A stretch of 64,000 nucleotides of DNA from Rhea pennata (taxonomy: Eukaryota; Chordata; Aves; Rheiformes; Rheidae): assembly GCF_028389875.1 (NCBI RefSeq), contig NC_084663.1:160175801-160239800 (forward strand), given 5' to 3'. Position numbers and translations under genes: made by a program. The notes under the pieces are model-generated. The model had not been told where the DNA came from. It saw nothing but the letters and a program-made list of their open reading frames with translations, and did not search any database. Shown here piece after piece: positions 11,501 to 22,456 of the stretch; positions within the stretch are counted from its first letter, which is position 1; each line of letters opens with the position of its first letter.

Positions 11501-14500
11501 TATGTGATGATATGCTGTGTAGAGAGTAATACCTCTGTATTTATGAACTGCAGTTTAGCAAGGCTAATTTTATTTAAAAAAAATAAATTGAAGACCAGGC
11601 ATGAATGTTTAAAACAATATGTTCTAGGAGACACAGAAAAATGGGAGCAGATAGGCAGAGGATATTAAAAAGAACAATTTGCACATGAAAGCAATTTACA
11701 ATGAAGGTTAAAATCTACCTTTGCAAGCAGCATTGCTTCCCTTCTTTTTCCAACCTAATCTTTGAAGTATTATTTATTACAGGCAGATATCTGGTCATTG
11801 GGCATAACAGCCATAGAACTTGCGAAAGGAGAGCCACCTCATTCAGAATTACATCCGATGAAGGTTTTGTTCCTCATTCCTAAGAGCAATCCACCAACAC
11901 TGGAAGGAAACTTCAGTAAATCTCTCAAAGAATTTGTCGAGACCTGCTTGAACAAGGACCCAACCTTTGTGAGTTTCAAATGTTTGTTATTTTCTAATAA
12001 AGAACTTGACTGGTTTACACATATTGTCTATGAAAAACTCCTTTGCAAGGAATTTGGGGGGAAAATCAGTATCAGTAATGTATTTGAAGAGATTAATGAA
12101 AGTTAAAACTTGCTATTTTCAGGTTGAAATGCTTTTTCCTTTACCAATAACAATACTGTGTATTTAGCATTCTGATTTTCAAAATTGAAATAGACAAAGC
12201 ATTTTAAGATATGAAAGCAGAGTGGAACAGGTAAGGAAATAGTGCACCAGTAGATAAACTTGATCAGATCATAAACTTGTACAACTTACAGATAGCTTTT
12301 CTTTGTCTTCTTTATTAAAGCACTCTGAAAAATCAACTGTTCTATTAAAAAAAAAGCATTTAAGGGTTCCAGTCATAGATTTTTTATGTGCCCTTTTTTC
12401 ACATGTTGGCAAACTTTTGGCTTTTTTAAGCTATTCTCTTTAGCTCTTTTTTACTTAAAGATTTCTACTGTGCAGGACTTTTAATACAGAAATTGGTCTA
12501 AATGGGAGATAGATTTTCTTGTGAACTCTTTTTAGCTTTTTTTTTTTTTTTTGGCTATCAGGTTTGACAACTAGATCGATAAAGCACGGCAAAAAAATTA
12601 TTGACAGAAAGCTTTAAGACAGAGGCATCATTTCTAATATTGTTCTAATACAGCCAAAAGGACGTTTGAAAATTCTATCCCAAGTGATGTCAGAGGCTGT
12701 AGTTCAGTTGAACATCAAAGGAAGTTAATACGTTGTTTAGGCACTTTTGAAAAGTTTATTGTTTAGTCTCTGTGTAGGAAAAAATGCATTTTAGCTTTCC
12801 TAGTGTGGGGCAACAAACTCACCAGCATCTTAACTTTTTTTGTAGATACAAATAGATATATTTAAGATATACAGCATCAAGACACAGTCTGTGACAGTAT
12901 TGCTTGATTTGCTTAATAGTCTCTTTATAGTGATTCAACTATGAGTCATTTCAACACTTTCAAATACAAATAAAAGAATCCTTTCTTTTAAGAGACCGAC
13001 TGCAAAAGAGCTCTTAAAACACAAATTTATTTTACGAAATGCAAAGAAAACCTCCTACCTGACTGAGCTTATTGATAGGCACAAGAGGTGGAAGTCTGAA
13101 CAAAGTCACGATGACTCCAGCTCTGACTCAGATACGTAAGTTTGATGAATTTGTAAAATATCCTTTATAAATATAGAAGCTGAATAGTTTCTTCTGGCAC
13201 ACATGCTGTTTTACCTACTTAGATTCTGTTAGTTATTTACAGCTTTTCATGTAACCAAGTAACCATTAAATTTTAATTTCAGTGTTACAAGGGATTTAAT
13301 TTAAGACTTAGTCACTGAGAATAGTTCATCTGGCGCATTCTGTGGTATCCTCAGTGATGTGTTGTCTAAAGTCCCTTGCAAACATAAAGCCAGCTATGCT
13401 GCTGTCACCTGAGCAGAAGGTAGGCCTCACCCTACACAGCCAGGTAGAAGCTGTGTATGTATACTACGCTGTGAGTGTGTGACCACCTAAGGAGGGGAGT
13501 TGTCTGCTCGTTGGCCGGCTGACCTTGGTTTGGCCGTCTGAATAAATAGGTGGAAGAGCATTCTTGCATGTGAGGGAGAGAGCTGTTGGAGTGATGGCTG
13601 CATGATAATGGGGCTTGGGGGCAAAAGAAAATTTCCCTGGGTTTCTTTGTGACAGTTTTTTGGCCTAACCTTCCAGGGAGATTGAGTTGCTGCAGTATGG
13701 TAGCCATAAAATATCATTATTTATAGAAAAAAAAGAGGAATGTTGGAAATATTTCCAGACTTCTTTCCTTTCCAGTTTTTACTTCTATCTCTCTGTCAAA
13801 TTTAGATTGAACTGCTCAGTAGCTTCAAGAGGAAAGCCAATTAAAAATAGTTATGACTGAGTTACAAAGTTAACTCTGGTAGTCTAGAAGTAATCTTGAG
13901 AATAGGTGTTGTTGGTTTGCAGTTTAAACAATACGACTTTTGAAAATCAAGTGAAGGGAGTGTTGCAATTTCTTCATGAGCTGATTAAATTCCTCATTAG
14001 AATAAAGAAAACACGAGTGTTCTCTGTGATTCCAGTCTGTATGCTAATGGCAAACATCAGGCTGGTTATGATCTCTTGGCCACCAAAACAAGTGTAGATT
14101 TGTCCTACATTATTGATGGCTCAATTCCTAAGTTCCATCCCAAAACCAGGTCTGATTTGGAAGATAATTTACTTGTCCTAAACTGATCTCGAATCAGTAA
14201 CTAACTCATAGCTTGAGGTTGTGGCTCATCATTCCTGTGGAATAATGAGACCAGTTTTGATGATGTGGCATAGGAGAGAACTGGAACTAGAACAGTTTCG
14301 GAGCACTTACGAGATGATGTAATATTATGCCTCAGCCAGTTTTCCCCTCCTGTGCTTCCGGAACAACCGTTGTGTTAAATGTGGTCAGAGGGTGTGTTGA
14401 TTTGGCATGTAATACAATGGAATACTAACTTTCCAAATCAGTGATAAAAATTTTTCTGTAGGGTCACCTTGCTAAAGCTAAGGTATACATAAGAAGTAGA

Positions 14501-17500
14501 CCTGCTTCTTTCAGTGACAGACAGAATTTGGATATTACTTCAAACATAAAAATTGAAAATTTTTATTACACTGATCTACTGCTTTTTAGCCTGATAGGGC
14601 ACTACAGATATTTTTTGCACAGTGGCCATTAGATGCCCTTTTAATTGATGATGTTCTTGAAGACTGTTCCTAGTTCATAGATTGGAAAGCAATTTATGAT
14701 GGTGAGAGGAGAAACTTCATGCTGTGATTGTTAGTGTCGGTGCAAGTATATGTGTGTTTTTAACTTCACAGGAGTTAAAAGGTTGCTTTTCTTCACTAAG
14801 CCATTCACAAAATAGGAGAAAAAAGATGCATTTGTGTTGGTGTATTTTGTTAAATACATGCTATATCAATACTTATTTAGCTAAGTTTTTGGCAAAGAAA
14901 TCATTTCCCTTGTAAACTGAGGCTGGGGATGGACCAGCTTCTTCAAAGGTATTCTAAACTAGGTTCTTAGCTATTTTTCTAGGCAAAGAAGTGGATGAAC
15001 TATTTAACTTTTTTCCATTCCCTTCTCTAGTAGTTTGAGATCCTCCACAGAAGCCAGTTTTCAGGTAGCAATAATATACTTACGTTCCGTGTTTATGAAA
15101 CTTTGGAAATTGTTTTGGATCTGTAATGCCTATCTTTCTTCTTAAAGTTAATTTAATATTTAGTGAAGTACCTTAGTTTTTTTTTTAATAAAAGCCTTTA
15201 ATTTTGCAAAAAGATAAATGATGTTTTTTTCCCACTTGTCTTGATATTCCATGGTCTGCACAATAGAATCCTGATCTTAGCACTGAAATAAAGCTTTATG
15301 CTCAGACTATGTACTGAAGAATATTGACAATAAGATGTGGTTACTAAAACTTTTTCTTCTTTCTCTCTTTTCTCTCTTTTCTCTCTTCTCTCTCTTCTCT
15401 CTCTTCTCTCTCTTCTCTTTTCTTTTCTTTTTCCTTTTTTTAAACTCCGAAGTGAGCCAGATGGCCAGGCTGCAGGTGGTAGTGATTCAGGAGAGTGGAT
15501 CTTCACAATCAGAGAAAAAGATCCCAAGAATCTAGAGAATGGAGCAGCCCAGCCTTCAGAACTGCAAAAAAATAAGGTATTTAGAGTGTTTACTTTATTA
15601 TATAAGGAGATAATTCATGCTTCAATAATGTAGTGGGGATTGTTCAACATTGTTCATGAATCTTATTTATCTTACTTCATATATAACTATGAAAGCATTT
15701 GAATTGTAAAAGTTTTCAAACTTTTGCTAAAAATGTATGTCCTACCATTGTTTTATTCAGAAATTTATGTTCTGGACAAGTGTTTTAATTTGAACTGGCT
15801 GTAGATATGTCTTTTTTTTTTAGTTTTTGAAATCATTACATGCTATAGCCAGGACTGTGGGGAGAAGGCTATGTTCTGTTTTATTTTAGTTAACTTTACA
15901 CTAGGTTTTTAGCAAAAAAGTGCTTTACTCTTCTTTTTAGAAAAAAAGAGACTACAAGGTAGCAAAAAAGAAAACATGTTTGAGGTTCTTCTTCCCCTGC
16001 CCCCCCCCCCCCCCAAAAAAAAAAGAAAAAGGTGGGGGTGGTATTTAGTTGCTGTTCTACCTTATTTTCTGCAGCCTTTGTGTCTGGGAGTGATAGAGCT
16101 ATACCCTAGCTGGGAAAGTTTTTAATGTGCATTTTAATCAGAACTGGGGGCATGTAAGATAAGTATTATAGCATGTGGGAGGCACCTAAAAAAATTCAGC
16201 ATCTGTGTGTTTGGGTGCATGCTGAGGAGTGTGTGAAAGAGCGAGTAATTTTGAACTTGCGTGCATTTGAGATGTTAAAGCCTCAAACTTTAATCCAAGT
16301 TTTGGATCAGCCTATTGCAAAGATTTTGTGTTTTTGTATGTATATAGAAGCACATTTTTCATACAGTATAGTTTGTTGGAACTATTTTTTTTTCTGTAAT
16401 TAGAAACAAAATGCAATGAAGACACTTTTTTCAGAAATAAAATGGATTAGATTTTTTTTCTTTGCAGGAAAAAGATATCCCAAAGAGGCCTCTATCTCAG
16501 TGCCTGTCTACAGTTATATCCCCTTTATTTGCAGAGGTAAGTTGTTGCGTTAAAGCAATAGGATTTATGTCTCCAAAAAATTGAAAAATAAAACAAAAGA
16601 TACTCAAGATTTCTACAACCCATTTGAAACTTGATGCGTTAGTCCTCCTTATAGTTCTTGCTTTAGCCTTTACTTTCATGGATGTCATCTTTTGAAATCT
16701 GAGTTTTACTTCTAATGACACTTGTGCATGGTAGTGCACAAGTGCACTTATGCATCAACCATACTAGCCTAAAGCAATGCATATGAAAAATAAAAAGGAG
16801 TCTAAATGTTTGGATTGAATACTCATTTTTAATGCTATAATATGTGTTTATCTGTCATTTTATCTGTTAAAAATTTGTAAGTTCTTCAGTTCTTCACAAC
16901 CATGTGGCTGTGGAGTAGGCTAGCAAGAATGTAACTTTGGAATTTCAGTTTTTAAAACTATATTGTATATCCATTCTGAATTTTATAATATCTAGTGCTT
17001 ATTTTTCCAAATACTTTATTGAACTCTATTGAAAAAATCATATGGAAAGGAAGCCAGATATTTATGAAGATGTGATTATTTACAATTGTTAATAGAACTC
17101 TTAGAATCAAAAATTTCACTTTCACTCTATATTTGATGTGAAAGTTTTTTATTTAATTTTCAATCATTGTTACTGTTACAGAAATAAAGGTGTAGAAATT
17201 TTGTTACAGTGAAAGGATGTCCTAATTTTATCCTAATGAGTGAAACCTACTTCAGGGTATTATCAAGTTTTGCTTGCTGCTCGGTAAAATACTCAGTATT
17301 GAGTGCAATAAAACAGTTACATTACTTAAAGGAGAAGACCTTTGTATTGGGTTATTCAGACTTAATATATTAAGTGGGCATCTTATTTTATGTAAAATGG
17401 AGAAATATTTGAAATAAGGATTTTGGCATTTTTCATTGCAGTTTATGTGTTATGACTTGCTTGCCTCTCTTTAAGAAAATCCTTTCAATTCCCTAACTTC

Positions 17501-18667
17501 CCATCTCCCAAAGACTTTTCTGATTGCTCTGCATCTCTTTTGGGTTTTCCTTTTCCCTTCTGCGTATTATGCATGATGCAGTTTGTGTACCCACCGTTTT
17601 CCATAGTCCATCCTCCACTTTTATCTTTCCTTTATTTTCCTTTGTCTTTTCCTCCGTACCCTTTATCACATGTCTTCTGGAGATACCTACTCTGTGTTTG
17701 TCTGTCTCATGGCATCACTCACTAGTCGCTGTCTTATGCTTTGCCTTTCTCGCTTCCCATTCTTATTTTAGTATTTTTTTATTGTCCAATATGAGTATAT
17801 GGTTGCCCTATCACTGGTGCAGGAACATAAACATATTTCATTGCAGTCTTTATGAAGATTGTCATTTATTTCCATCTTCGTAGTGCGTAGCTAGCAGCAG
17901 AGGTTACAGAAGAAGTCTTCCTTAAACGCTTGCTGGATACTTTCGAATGATGGGACTAGTGTCTGCTGTTTGGTTTGCACTTTAGACCCCTTTTCTATGC
18001 AACTTCCAACAGATGGCTACGACTTTCTCAAACCATTCCAAAATTTCATTGCAGGGTTTCCCTTTTTGGTGGCATATCTAATGGGTAGTCTGTTTGTTGT
18101 AGATGCTGATAGAGTGAAAACATTTTCTAATGGTGCTCACCCAAGTGCATCTGCAGCATATATGTATAAGCTCTAGATGTGTAAGTGTGTGTATGAAAGT
18201 GAGCATGTATAAGGAATACATCTTGAAATCTAGCAGCTACAGATATATAGGGCATCTTTCTCAGGATACTTTGTCATGATTTTTGAACATTAGGACACTG
18301 AAAAAGACGTGTAAATGATTGAAATCATAAAAATGAATGATTCCTAATGACTACTGCAAAGATTGCCTTAAGGGTGAAAAAAGTCTTCAAGAGTGAGAGT
18401 GTACAACGAAAGTCAAATTCTGACATTCTAAACACTAGCAGTTACTGCCTAGCAAGCTTTTCCATTATACTGTTTATGAAAATATTTATGAATATCTTAG
18501 TAATGTATCTTTGTCTTTTTTCCTTTAGTTGAAAGAGAAAAGTGAGGTGTGTGGTGGCAACATAGATTCCATAGAAGAATTGCGAAGGGCTATTTATTTA
18601 GCTGAAGAGGCTTGTCCAGGCATTGCAGATTACATGGTGTCACAGCTTGTGCAGAGGCTTCAGAGGT

Positions 18668-18699
<32 letters not shown>

Positions 18700-21600
18700 G
18701 AGGCTTACAGAAATTTGCAGATCCTATTTTTCATTTATTTGGTTAGTGTTAAATTGAAAGAATTAGTTTAAACTTAGAGGAAAAAGATTTTATGCTTAAA
18801 ATTTGCACAATTAAGTGTTTGCTGAGTAGACAAAAACATAATATCAGCAGTTCTAATTACTAGCTTCAAGTGATAGCTTGTACACCAACGTTCATACTGT
18901 TGGTGTATGTATTGTGTATCACTTGAGATTTTTCCCTTTGCATTACCATAGGGGGCATTGACAACTCTTGGTGCTCTGATATATATATGTTACAGAGGAT
19001 GCCTTACATTACTCTTGATTTCTTTTGCATGCTTTGATAAAATTGAGTGTTCTTTTAGTTTGCATTTCTTTTAGTCACATAGCAAGCAGTTCCTTGTTCA
19101 TTAAGAATAGTCTGTATGGCCTTTTGGTTTTCCCTCCAAAACCAGCTTTTTGAACTACTTCAGAAGATCAGATTTCATAAGAGATTTATTTACTGCATAG
19201 ACTAGGAACATATTCTTAGTAAATACTCAGTTTACTCCTCTTTTAAATATTACAAAAGTAAAGATTGAGATAAATTTCAGAAGTACTGCTTGAAGAGGCT
19301 TAAAATGCTTCCTTGAATCCAGGAATTCACAGCTATTGTGAATCAACACCATCCAGGCTGTATTGCCTGGTAACAGGAAAAGTTCATGGCCGTAGTATAC
19401 CATGTACTGCTGCCTTAAAAAGGTTTGCCCTGAAGAAATACCTTGCTTATACTGTCTCTAACCACAGCCTAGTAAAGTTTAAGAACTCATACCTCTGAAG
19501 TTAAAAGCATAGGGTTGCTAGGCTGACACTCTTGCATTCAGTAAAAATCAGTACTGAAAAATCTGCAAGCAGAAATAGCCTTCCTTCCTTTCTGGAAGTA
19601 TGAAGCTCAGTCAGTTTCTCTAGTGCTGAAAGGTAACTCCTTGATGCCAGATATCCTAGTTCTCGTTTATTTGATACTGAGAGGCTTGAAAGAGCTTCTG
19701 GAGCTTCCATCTGAACTTCTGTTTTCATTAGGGATCCAAAACTGACTGTCTTTCATCAGCTCCTGGTTTCACTGTCAAAATTTCTATCCATCTGGTACAG
19801 GGCCTGCCTGTAACTGGGAACCAGAGGCTTTCAATTCTGCAATCGAAGCTGAAAATGACTTTGTGTGGAGACAGGCTTCCCACTGGGCACTTCTGTGGTG
19901 GGTGCTGGAGATAGATAGTCTTACTTATACCTGTCTCAACAGCAACAACAGTTGTCACTTTTGTTCAAGGAAGTAGATTTCAGAACCCTTTATACGCCTA
20001 TTTAGCATTATGTTTTTCTTCTCTCATGATTCTGCTTTCCTTGGACTACTGCTGTGTTTCTCATGCAATCCTGCCATAGTTTAGAAAAGTTTGAGTAAAA
20101 TCTTATAAAATAATTTAAATAGCAGATGACAGAAAAAAATGTACTTTTTTCTATTTAAAGGTGCTTGACTGACTTTTAATATTTCAAAGTGATTTTGCTA
20201 AAATATATTGTGACTTTTGCCAAGCTTTATTTTTTTTAAGGTAAACAAACCCAGCATTTTCTAATATTTGGGTTAATGTTTCTATTTTCATCACAGTTCT
20301 TGCTCAGTCAAGGAGGTAGACAGATTCTAAGATGATTGTCTTCATTCTGTTGCTTGTTTGTCTTCTGATGAGAGCCGTGCATACACATAAAATGTATACT
20401 GTCCTAATTTTCAGGGAGAAAATTGTAGGTCTGAGGGTGCAATTCCCTTGATTGGGGCTCTTGTCTCCATAATTTTGATTGCATAGTTGTGACAAGTGGT
20501 GTTAAATGGAATATGTTGCTCTTCATTTATTGTGTACTTTGCTGAGGGGAGAAGAAAAGATTTGACTAAGCTGCTGCTTTGTGAGGGCTGTACATTTGAA
20601 AAGGTGGTGGAAAGACGTCATTCTCTTCATAGGGCAATTTGGACCATTTAACCCCATTGACTGTTACTAGCCAGTTTAACAGCATGTAGAAGGTTTTCCC
20701 CTGACTGTGATTGTGTGAGTAGTCTTTATTTTGCATATTAGAATCTAATCTATGCAGTAATCATCATTTCAATAATAAAATTAAAAAACAAAGTCAAATT
20801 GGGGGAAAATAGAGAGAGACCTTTTAAAAAATTTTTTTTCCTCCAACTCCCCCACAAATGTAGGGCTGCTTATTTACTGACAGACAGTTTTGAAACAATT
20901 TTCCTTTAAGAGAAAACAAAAATTTGCCATGCAAAAATGTAAAGGTAATACTGGGGGAAAAAAAAAAAAAAAGATGTAATGCCTACAAATAGCAGCAGAA
21001 GAATCCTTCTGATAAGTTTTTTTGCATGGGACATACTACCTAGGTATTTCAGCTAATCACTCATGTAAATTTGTCTACAGAAATAAGTAAAAACAGCATT
21101 TATATTCTAGGTGATGTCTCACCTCTTACATAAACTTCTCCCTCAGGAAAACCCATTCATCAATAATATCTACCCATCTTATTGCTAATATTTGGCAGGG
21201 GGAAGGGAGAAGAACGGTTGTTAATGGTGATTGCCAACTCTTGGGAACAGTAAGGATCATTACAACCTTTTAAATTACGCAATCCGTAGCTTTATTCATG
21301 TCATTAAATAATACTAATTGCAGTGTCTGTTAGTTTAAATAACTACTCGCAGAATGGAGTAGTTCCTCCATTCCTCCTTTCTAATTAATTTGGAATTTTA
21401 ACTTTCTTATGGTTGGATAATTAAGTTGACAGTGGGTATGTATCTGCTATTGGCAATTTTTAAAGCCTTAAAAGCAAACCCCATTCTGGAATGAACAATT
21501 ACCATATTGTCATAGTATGAACCTGAGTGCTGCTGGAAGGTTGAGATCATATATTTAAAAGCTTTTCAGTTTTGTGTATGTTAAATTTAAATGCAGTTAT

Positions 21601-22456
21601 TTTTTCTTAGCTTGACAGTCCTCTCAAGTACAGAGGATTTGAAATATCACTGTTTCATCATATTTCAAGATGCCTCTTAATATTAAATTGTTGACATTTG
21701 TATTAAAATTACAGTCTTTTAGAACAACTTCTACAAATGCACTCTGTTATATCACTAAATTCTTGTATTCAGTTGCAATAGCCTTTCCATTTGATAGGCA
21801 AACTACAGATATTGACTTTTAGACCACACGTTTCTAACATCATTTTTATTCCTCTTGTGATGAGTTGAAACTGAATTCCCTTAGTTTGTCTGAATATGTT
21901 AACTGAGATCCTCAAAAGAACTAGCCCAACAAATTGAGTGAATCCATTCACTTTCCCCCTCTAATTCTGATCTCTTATTTTCAAAGTTTTATTGAAAGTT
22001 TAATAGGTTTAAAAAGTGTATCCCTCTTTGGGGGTGTTTTAAAAGTCTATTTAGACTGGGGAATACAGTTTTTCTGCCTCTGTAACATTTCAGAATGATT
22101 ATGATATAAATTTGCCAAATGGGAAATTTTGCCAACAACATGCACAATACTTGAATCATCATATAGTATTTAGAAACACATTTGAACACAGGCTAATACC
22201 ATTCGCTAGAAAAGAAGCTATGTTCTAATTGGACACATTTTACATGTTGTTCAGATCTATGGCTTTTTTTCTTGAAGGAGAATAGCCGTGGTAGATGTCA
22301 TTCTGAAGGAAAAAGGCTTGAACTTCCACAGTGTAATGGAATAACTTCTAGTTGCTGCTTGTTATATAACACAGTTCTGAAGGTGACAAGAATAACTTTT
22401 TATTTCATTTTCTCTCCAGATATTCAGTAACTGGAGGAAGTACTTCATCCTACTGA
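1884..22456 (+). CDS. STK24: STK24 (MST3) kinase, 3' nine coding exons (partial gene)
   Basis: Serine/threonine kinase of the GCK-III (Ste20) group; phosphorylates protein substrates with ATP and works with CCM3/PDCD10 and the STRIPAK complex. Exons: 1884-1940, 5511-5619, 5734-5891, 11783-11968, 12993-13135, 15453-15576, 16468-16536, 18529-18665, 22420-22456. All introns are GT-AG and all phases join, giving 339 aa ending [15 protein letters not shown]. In this product the catalytic loop HRDIKAAN is at residues 51-58, DFG at 71-73, the activation-loop Thr in NTFVGTPFW at 87/91, and APE at 96-98. The acidic/Ser hinge is near 209-222 and the C-terminal PDCD10-binding helical region at ~260-328. 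From the recalled human protein, the part in view should be full length; the N-lobe (glycine loop, VAIK lysine) lies upstream of the window. STK24 rather than STK25/STK26 is chosen from the C-terminal half (hinge and tail) and from the FARP1 neighbour. The CR1 fragments lie only in introns. Confidence 0.95.
5511..5619 (+). CDS. STK24: STK24 exon: alphaD-alphaE and HRDIK catalytic loop
   Basis: 109 nt, starts phase 0 and ends one base into the next codon. Acceptor tctcctag follows a (TG)n tract at 5457-5477. Encodes [10 protein letters not shown] through [11 protein letters not shown]; the Asp of HRD is the catalytic base. The donor gtaaat lacks G at +5, so it is moderate in strength. Confidence 0.95.
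5620..5733 (+). other. STK24: STK24 114-nt minimal intron, frame-preserving
   Basis: GT at 5620, AG ending at 5733; length 114 = 38 codons with no in-frame stop. It separates HRDIK from AAN in the catalytic loop. Confidence 0.8.
5734..5891 (+). CDS. STK24: STK24 exon: catalytic Asn, DFG, activation loop, APE
   Basis: 158 nt, begins two bases into the Ala codon split across the intron and ends in phase 0 (AAG|gtaaga). Encodes [20 protein letters not shown], the activation loop with Thr in NTFVGTPFW, and [13 protein letters not shown]. All residues needed for Mg/ATP binding and catalysis are intact. The upstream intron is only 114 nt. Confidence 0.95.
7687..10595 (-). mobile_element. CR1 LINE, long copy with endonuclease and RT remnants, 3' end missing
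   Basis: Reads on the minus strand. The 5' end is near 10595. The APE-type endonuclease at ~9650-10370 shows [22 protein letters not shown] (GDFN position) and CSDHKMVEF. Linker/RT follow at 8946-9395 ([29 protein letters not shown]-like region), then the palm box as [10 protein letters not shown] at ~8400-8425. ORF2 is broken by frameshifts near 8655 and 8170 and by stops at 8630 and 7931. The alignment to the CR1 consensus ends abruptly at 7687 inside ...GAGCACTGGCACAG, so the last part of the 3' UTR and the octamer tail are absent. It sits in the STK24 intron 5892-11782. Confidence 0.92.
9544..10368 (-). pseudogene. CR1 ORF2 endonuclease domain remnant (274 codons open)
   Basis: Part of the minus-strand CR1. 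Open for 274 codons. Visible features of an APE-like LINE endonuclease: [13 protein letters not shown], a YYRP box, GDF-x-HPDICW and a C-terminal SDH box (CSDHKMVEF) that carries catalytic His in this fold. The start Met is internal; the true N-terminus (QTNxxSL box) is displaced into another frame at ~10270-10520. Not expected to act alone. Confidence 0.8.
11783..11968 (+). CDS. STK24: STK24 exon: kinase C-lobe alphaF-alphaH
   Basis: 186 nt, phase 0 to 0, acceptor ttattacag, donor gtgagt. Encodes [20 protein letters not shown] to CLNKDPTF, with the invariant Asp/Trp of subdomain IX and the [11 protein letters not shown] segment typical of GCK-III kinases. An AATAAA at 11996-12001 just inside the following intron could allow intronic polyadenylation, but nothing else supports that. 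Confidence 0.95.
11969..15347 (+). other. STK24 introns either side of the exon 12993-13135
   Basis: AT-rich, no gene or recognised repeat; short open frames here have no family likeness. Confidence 0.6.
12993..13135 (+). CDS. STK24: STK24 exon: end of kinase domain and acidic hinge
   Basis: 143 nt, phase 0 in, two bases out. Acceptor tttcttttaag. Encodes [12 protein letters not shown] (subdomain XI, conserved Arg), then [14 protein letters not shown], then the acidic/Ser run [10 protein letters not shown] that leads to the caspase-type cleavage site in the next exon. Confidence 0.94.
15348..15442 (+). repeat. Extended polypyrimidine (TCTCTT)n tract before an STK24 acceptor
   Basis: About 95 nt almost purely C/T, built of TTCTCTC and TTTTC units, ending ~10 nt before the acceptor at 15451-15452. 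Confidence 0.9.
15453..15576 (+). CDS. STK24: STK24 exon: hinge with caspase-type site
   Basis: 124 nt; its first base T completes the AC left by the previous exon (Thr), giving [14 protein letters not shown], then [16 protein letters not shown] and [11 protein letters not shown]. The position matches the AETD-G caspase site of human MST3; P1 Asp and P1' Gly are kept here, but the tetrapeptide reads TEPD. The acceptor ccgaag is preceded by a ~95-nt nearly pure pyrimidine tract. Confidence 0.93.
15577..18528 (+). other. STK24 introns around the exon 16468-16536
   Basis: Contains C(15)A(10) at 16000-16024 and a 10-bp perfect hairpin at 16719-16744. About 17460-17890 is C/T-rich with no recognised function. 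Confidence 0.6.
16468..16536 (+). CDS. STK24: STK24 exon: [12 protein letters not shown]... LFAE
   Basis: 69 nt, 23 codons, phase 0 to 0. Acceptor tctttgcag, donor gtaagt. Encodes [23 protein letters not shown], the start of the C-terminal helical domain by which MST3 pairs with PDCD10 (family knowledge). Human has Met-Lys where this has Glu-Lys at the start (recalled). Confidence 0.93.
18529..18665 (+). CDS. STK24: STK24 exon: C-terminal PDCD10-binding helices
   Basis: 137 nt, phase 0 in, two bases (AG) out. Encodes [40 protein letters not shown] and VQRLQ. The amphipathic Leu pattern fits the heterodimerisation domain. The donor is gtaaaa, immediately followed by a run of 25 A (18668-18692). 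Confidence 0.93.
18668..18692 (+). repeat. Poly(A) run directly after a splice donor
   Basis: 25 A beginning right after GT at 18666-18667. Confidence 0.9.
18866..18926 (+). ncRNA. Intronic two-stem inverted repeat (possible hairpin RNA)
   Basis: Outer arms TCAAGTGATA (18866-18875) and TATCACTTGA (18917-18926), perfect 10 bp. Inner arms TACACCAAC (18881-18889) and GTTGGTGTA (18899-18907), perfect 9 bp. Terminal loop 9 nt, asymmetric internal loop 5/9 nt. Could be a hairpin RNA, a remnant of a small palindromic transposon, or neutral sequence. Confidence 0.35.
22420..22456 (+). CDS. STK24: STK24 terminal coding exon and stop
   Basis: Acceptor ttttctctccag. The first base A completes AG-A (Arg), followed by [11 protein letters not shown] and TGA at 22454-22456. 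The short Ser/Thr/Gly tail resembles the human ending (SGGGTSSH, recalled) but ends in Tyr. Confidence 0.9.

Larger units (their letters stand above)
5892..11782 (+). other. STK24 intron hosting the long CR1
   Basis: Intron flanks 5892-7686 and 10596-11782 show no coding signal. A 20-bp-period duplication of TTCACTTGAACACACC lies at 6636-6671. The stretch ~7010-7290 is somewhat GC-richer than its surroundings and may be an unrecognised old repeat. Confidence 0.6.
18666..22419 (+). other. Last STK24 intron
   Basis: Begins gtaaaa and a 25-A run. Holds a 61-nt two-stem hairpin (18866-18926) and an A run at ~20958-20972. No coding signal. Confidence 0.6.

Noticed and set aside
11783..12106. Read-through of the STK24 exon into the intron to a stop at 12106, with AATAAA at 11996
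   Set aside because: The poly(A) signal lies before the stop, so a transcript cut there would lack a stop codon; nothing else supports a short isoform.
17524..17883. Open frame of 119 codons, Phe/Ser/Leu-rich
   Set aside because: It arises from a C/T-rich intron stretch of STK24; no family likeness, no splice context.
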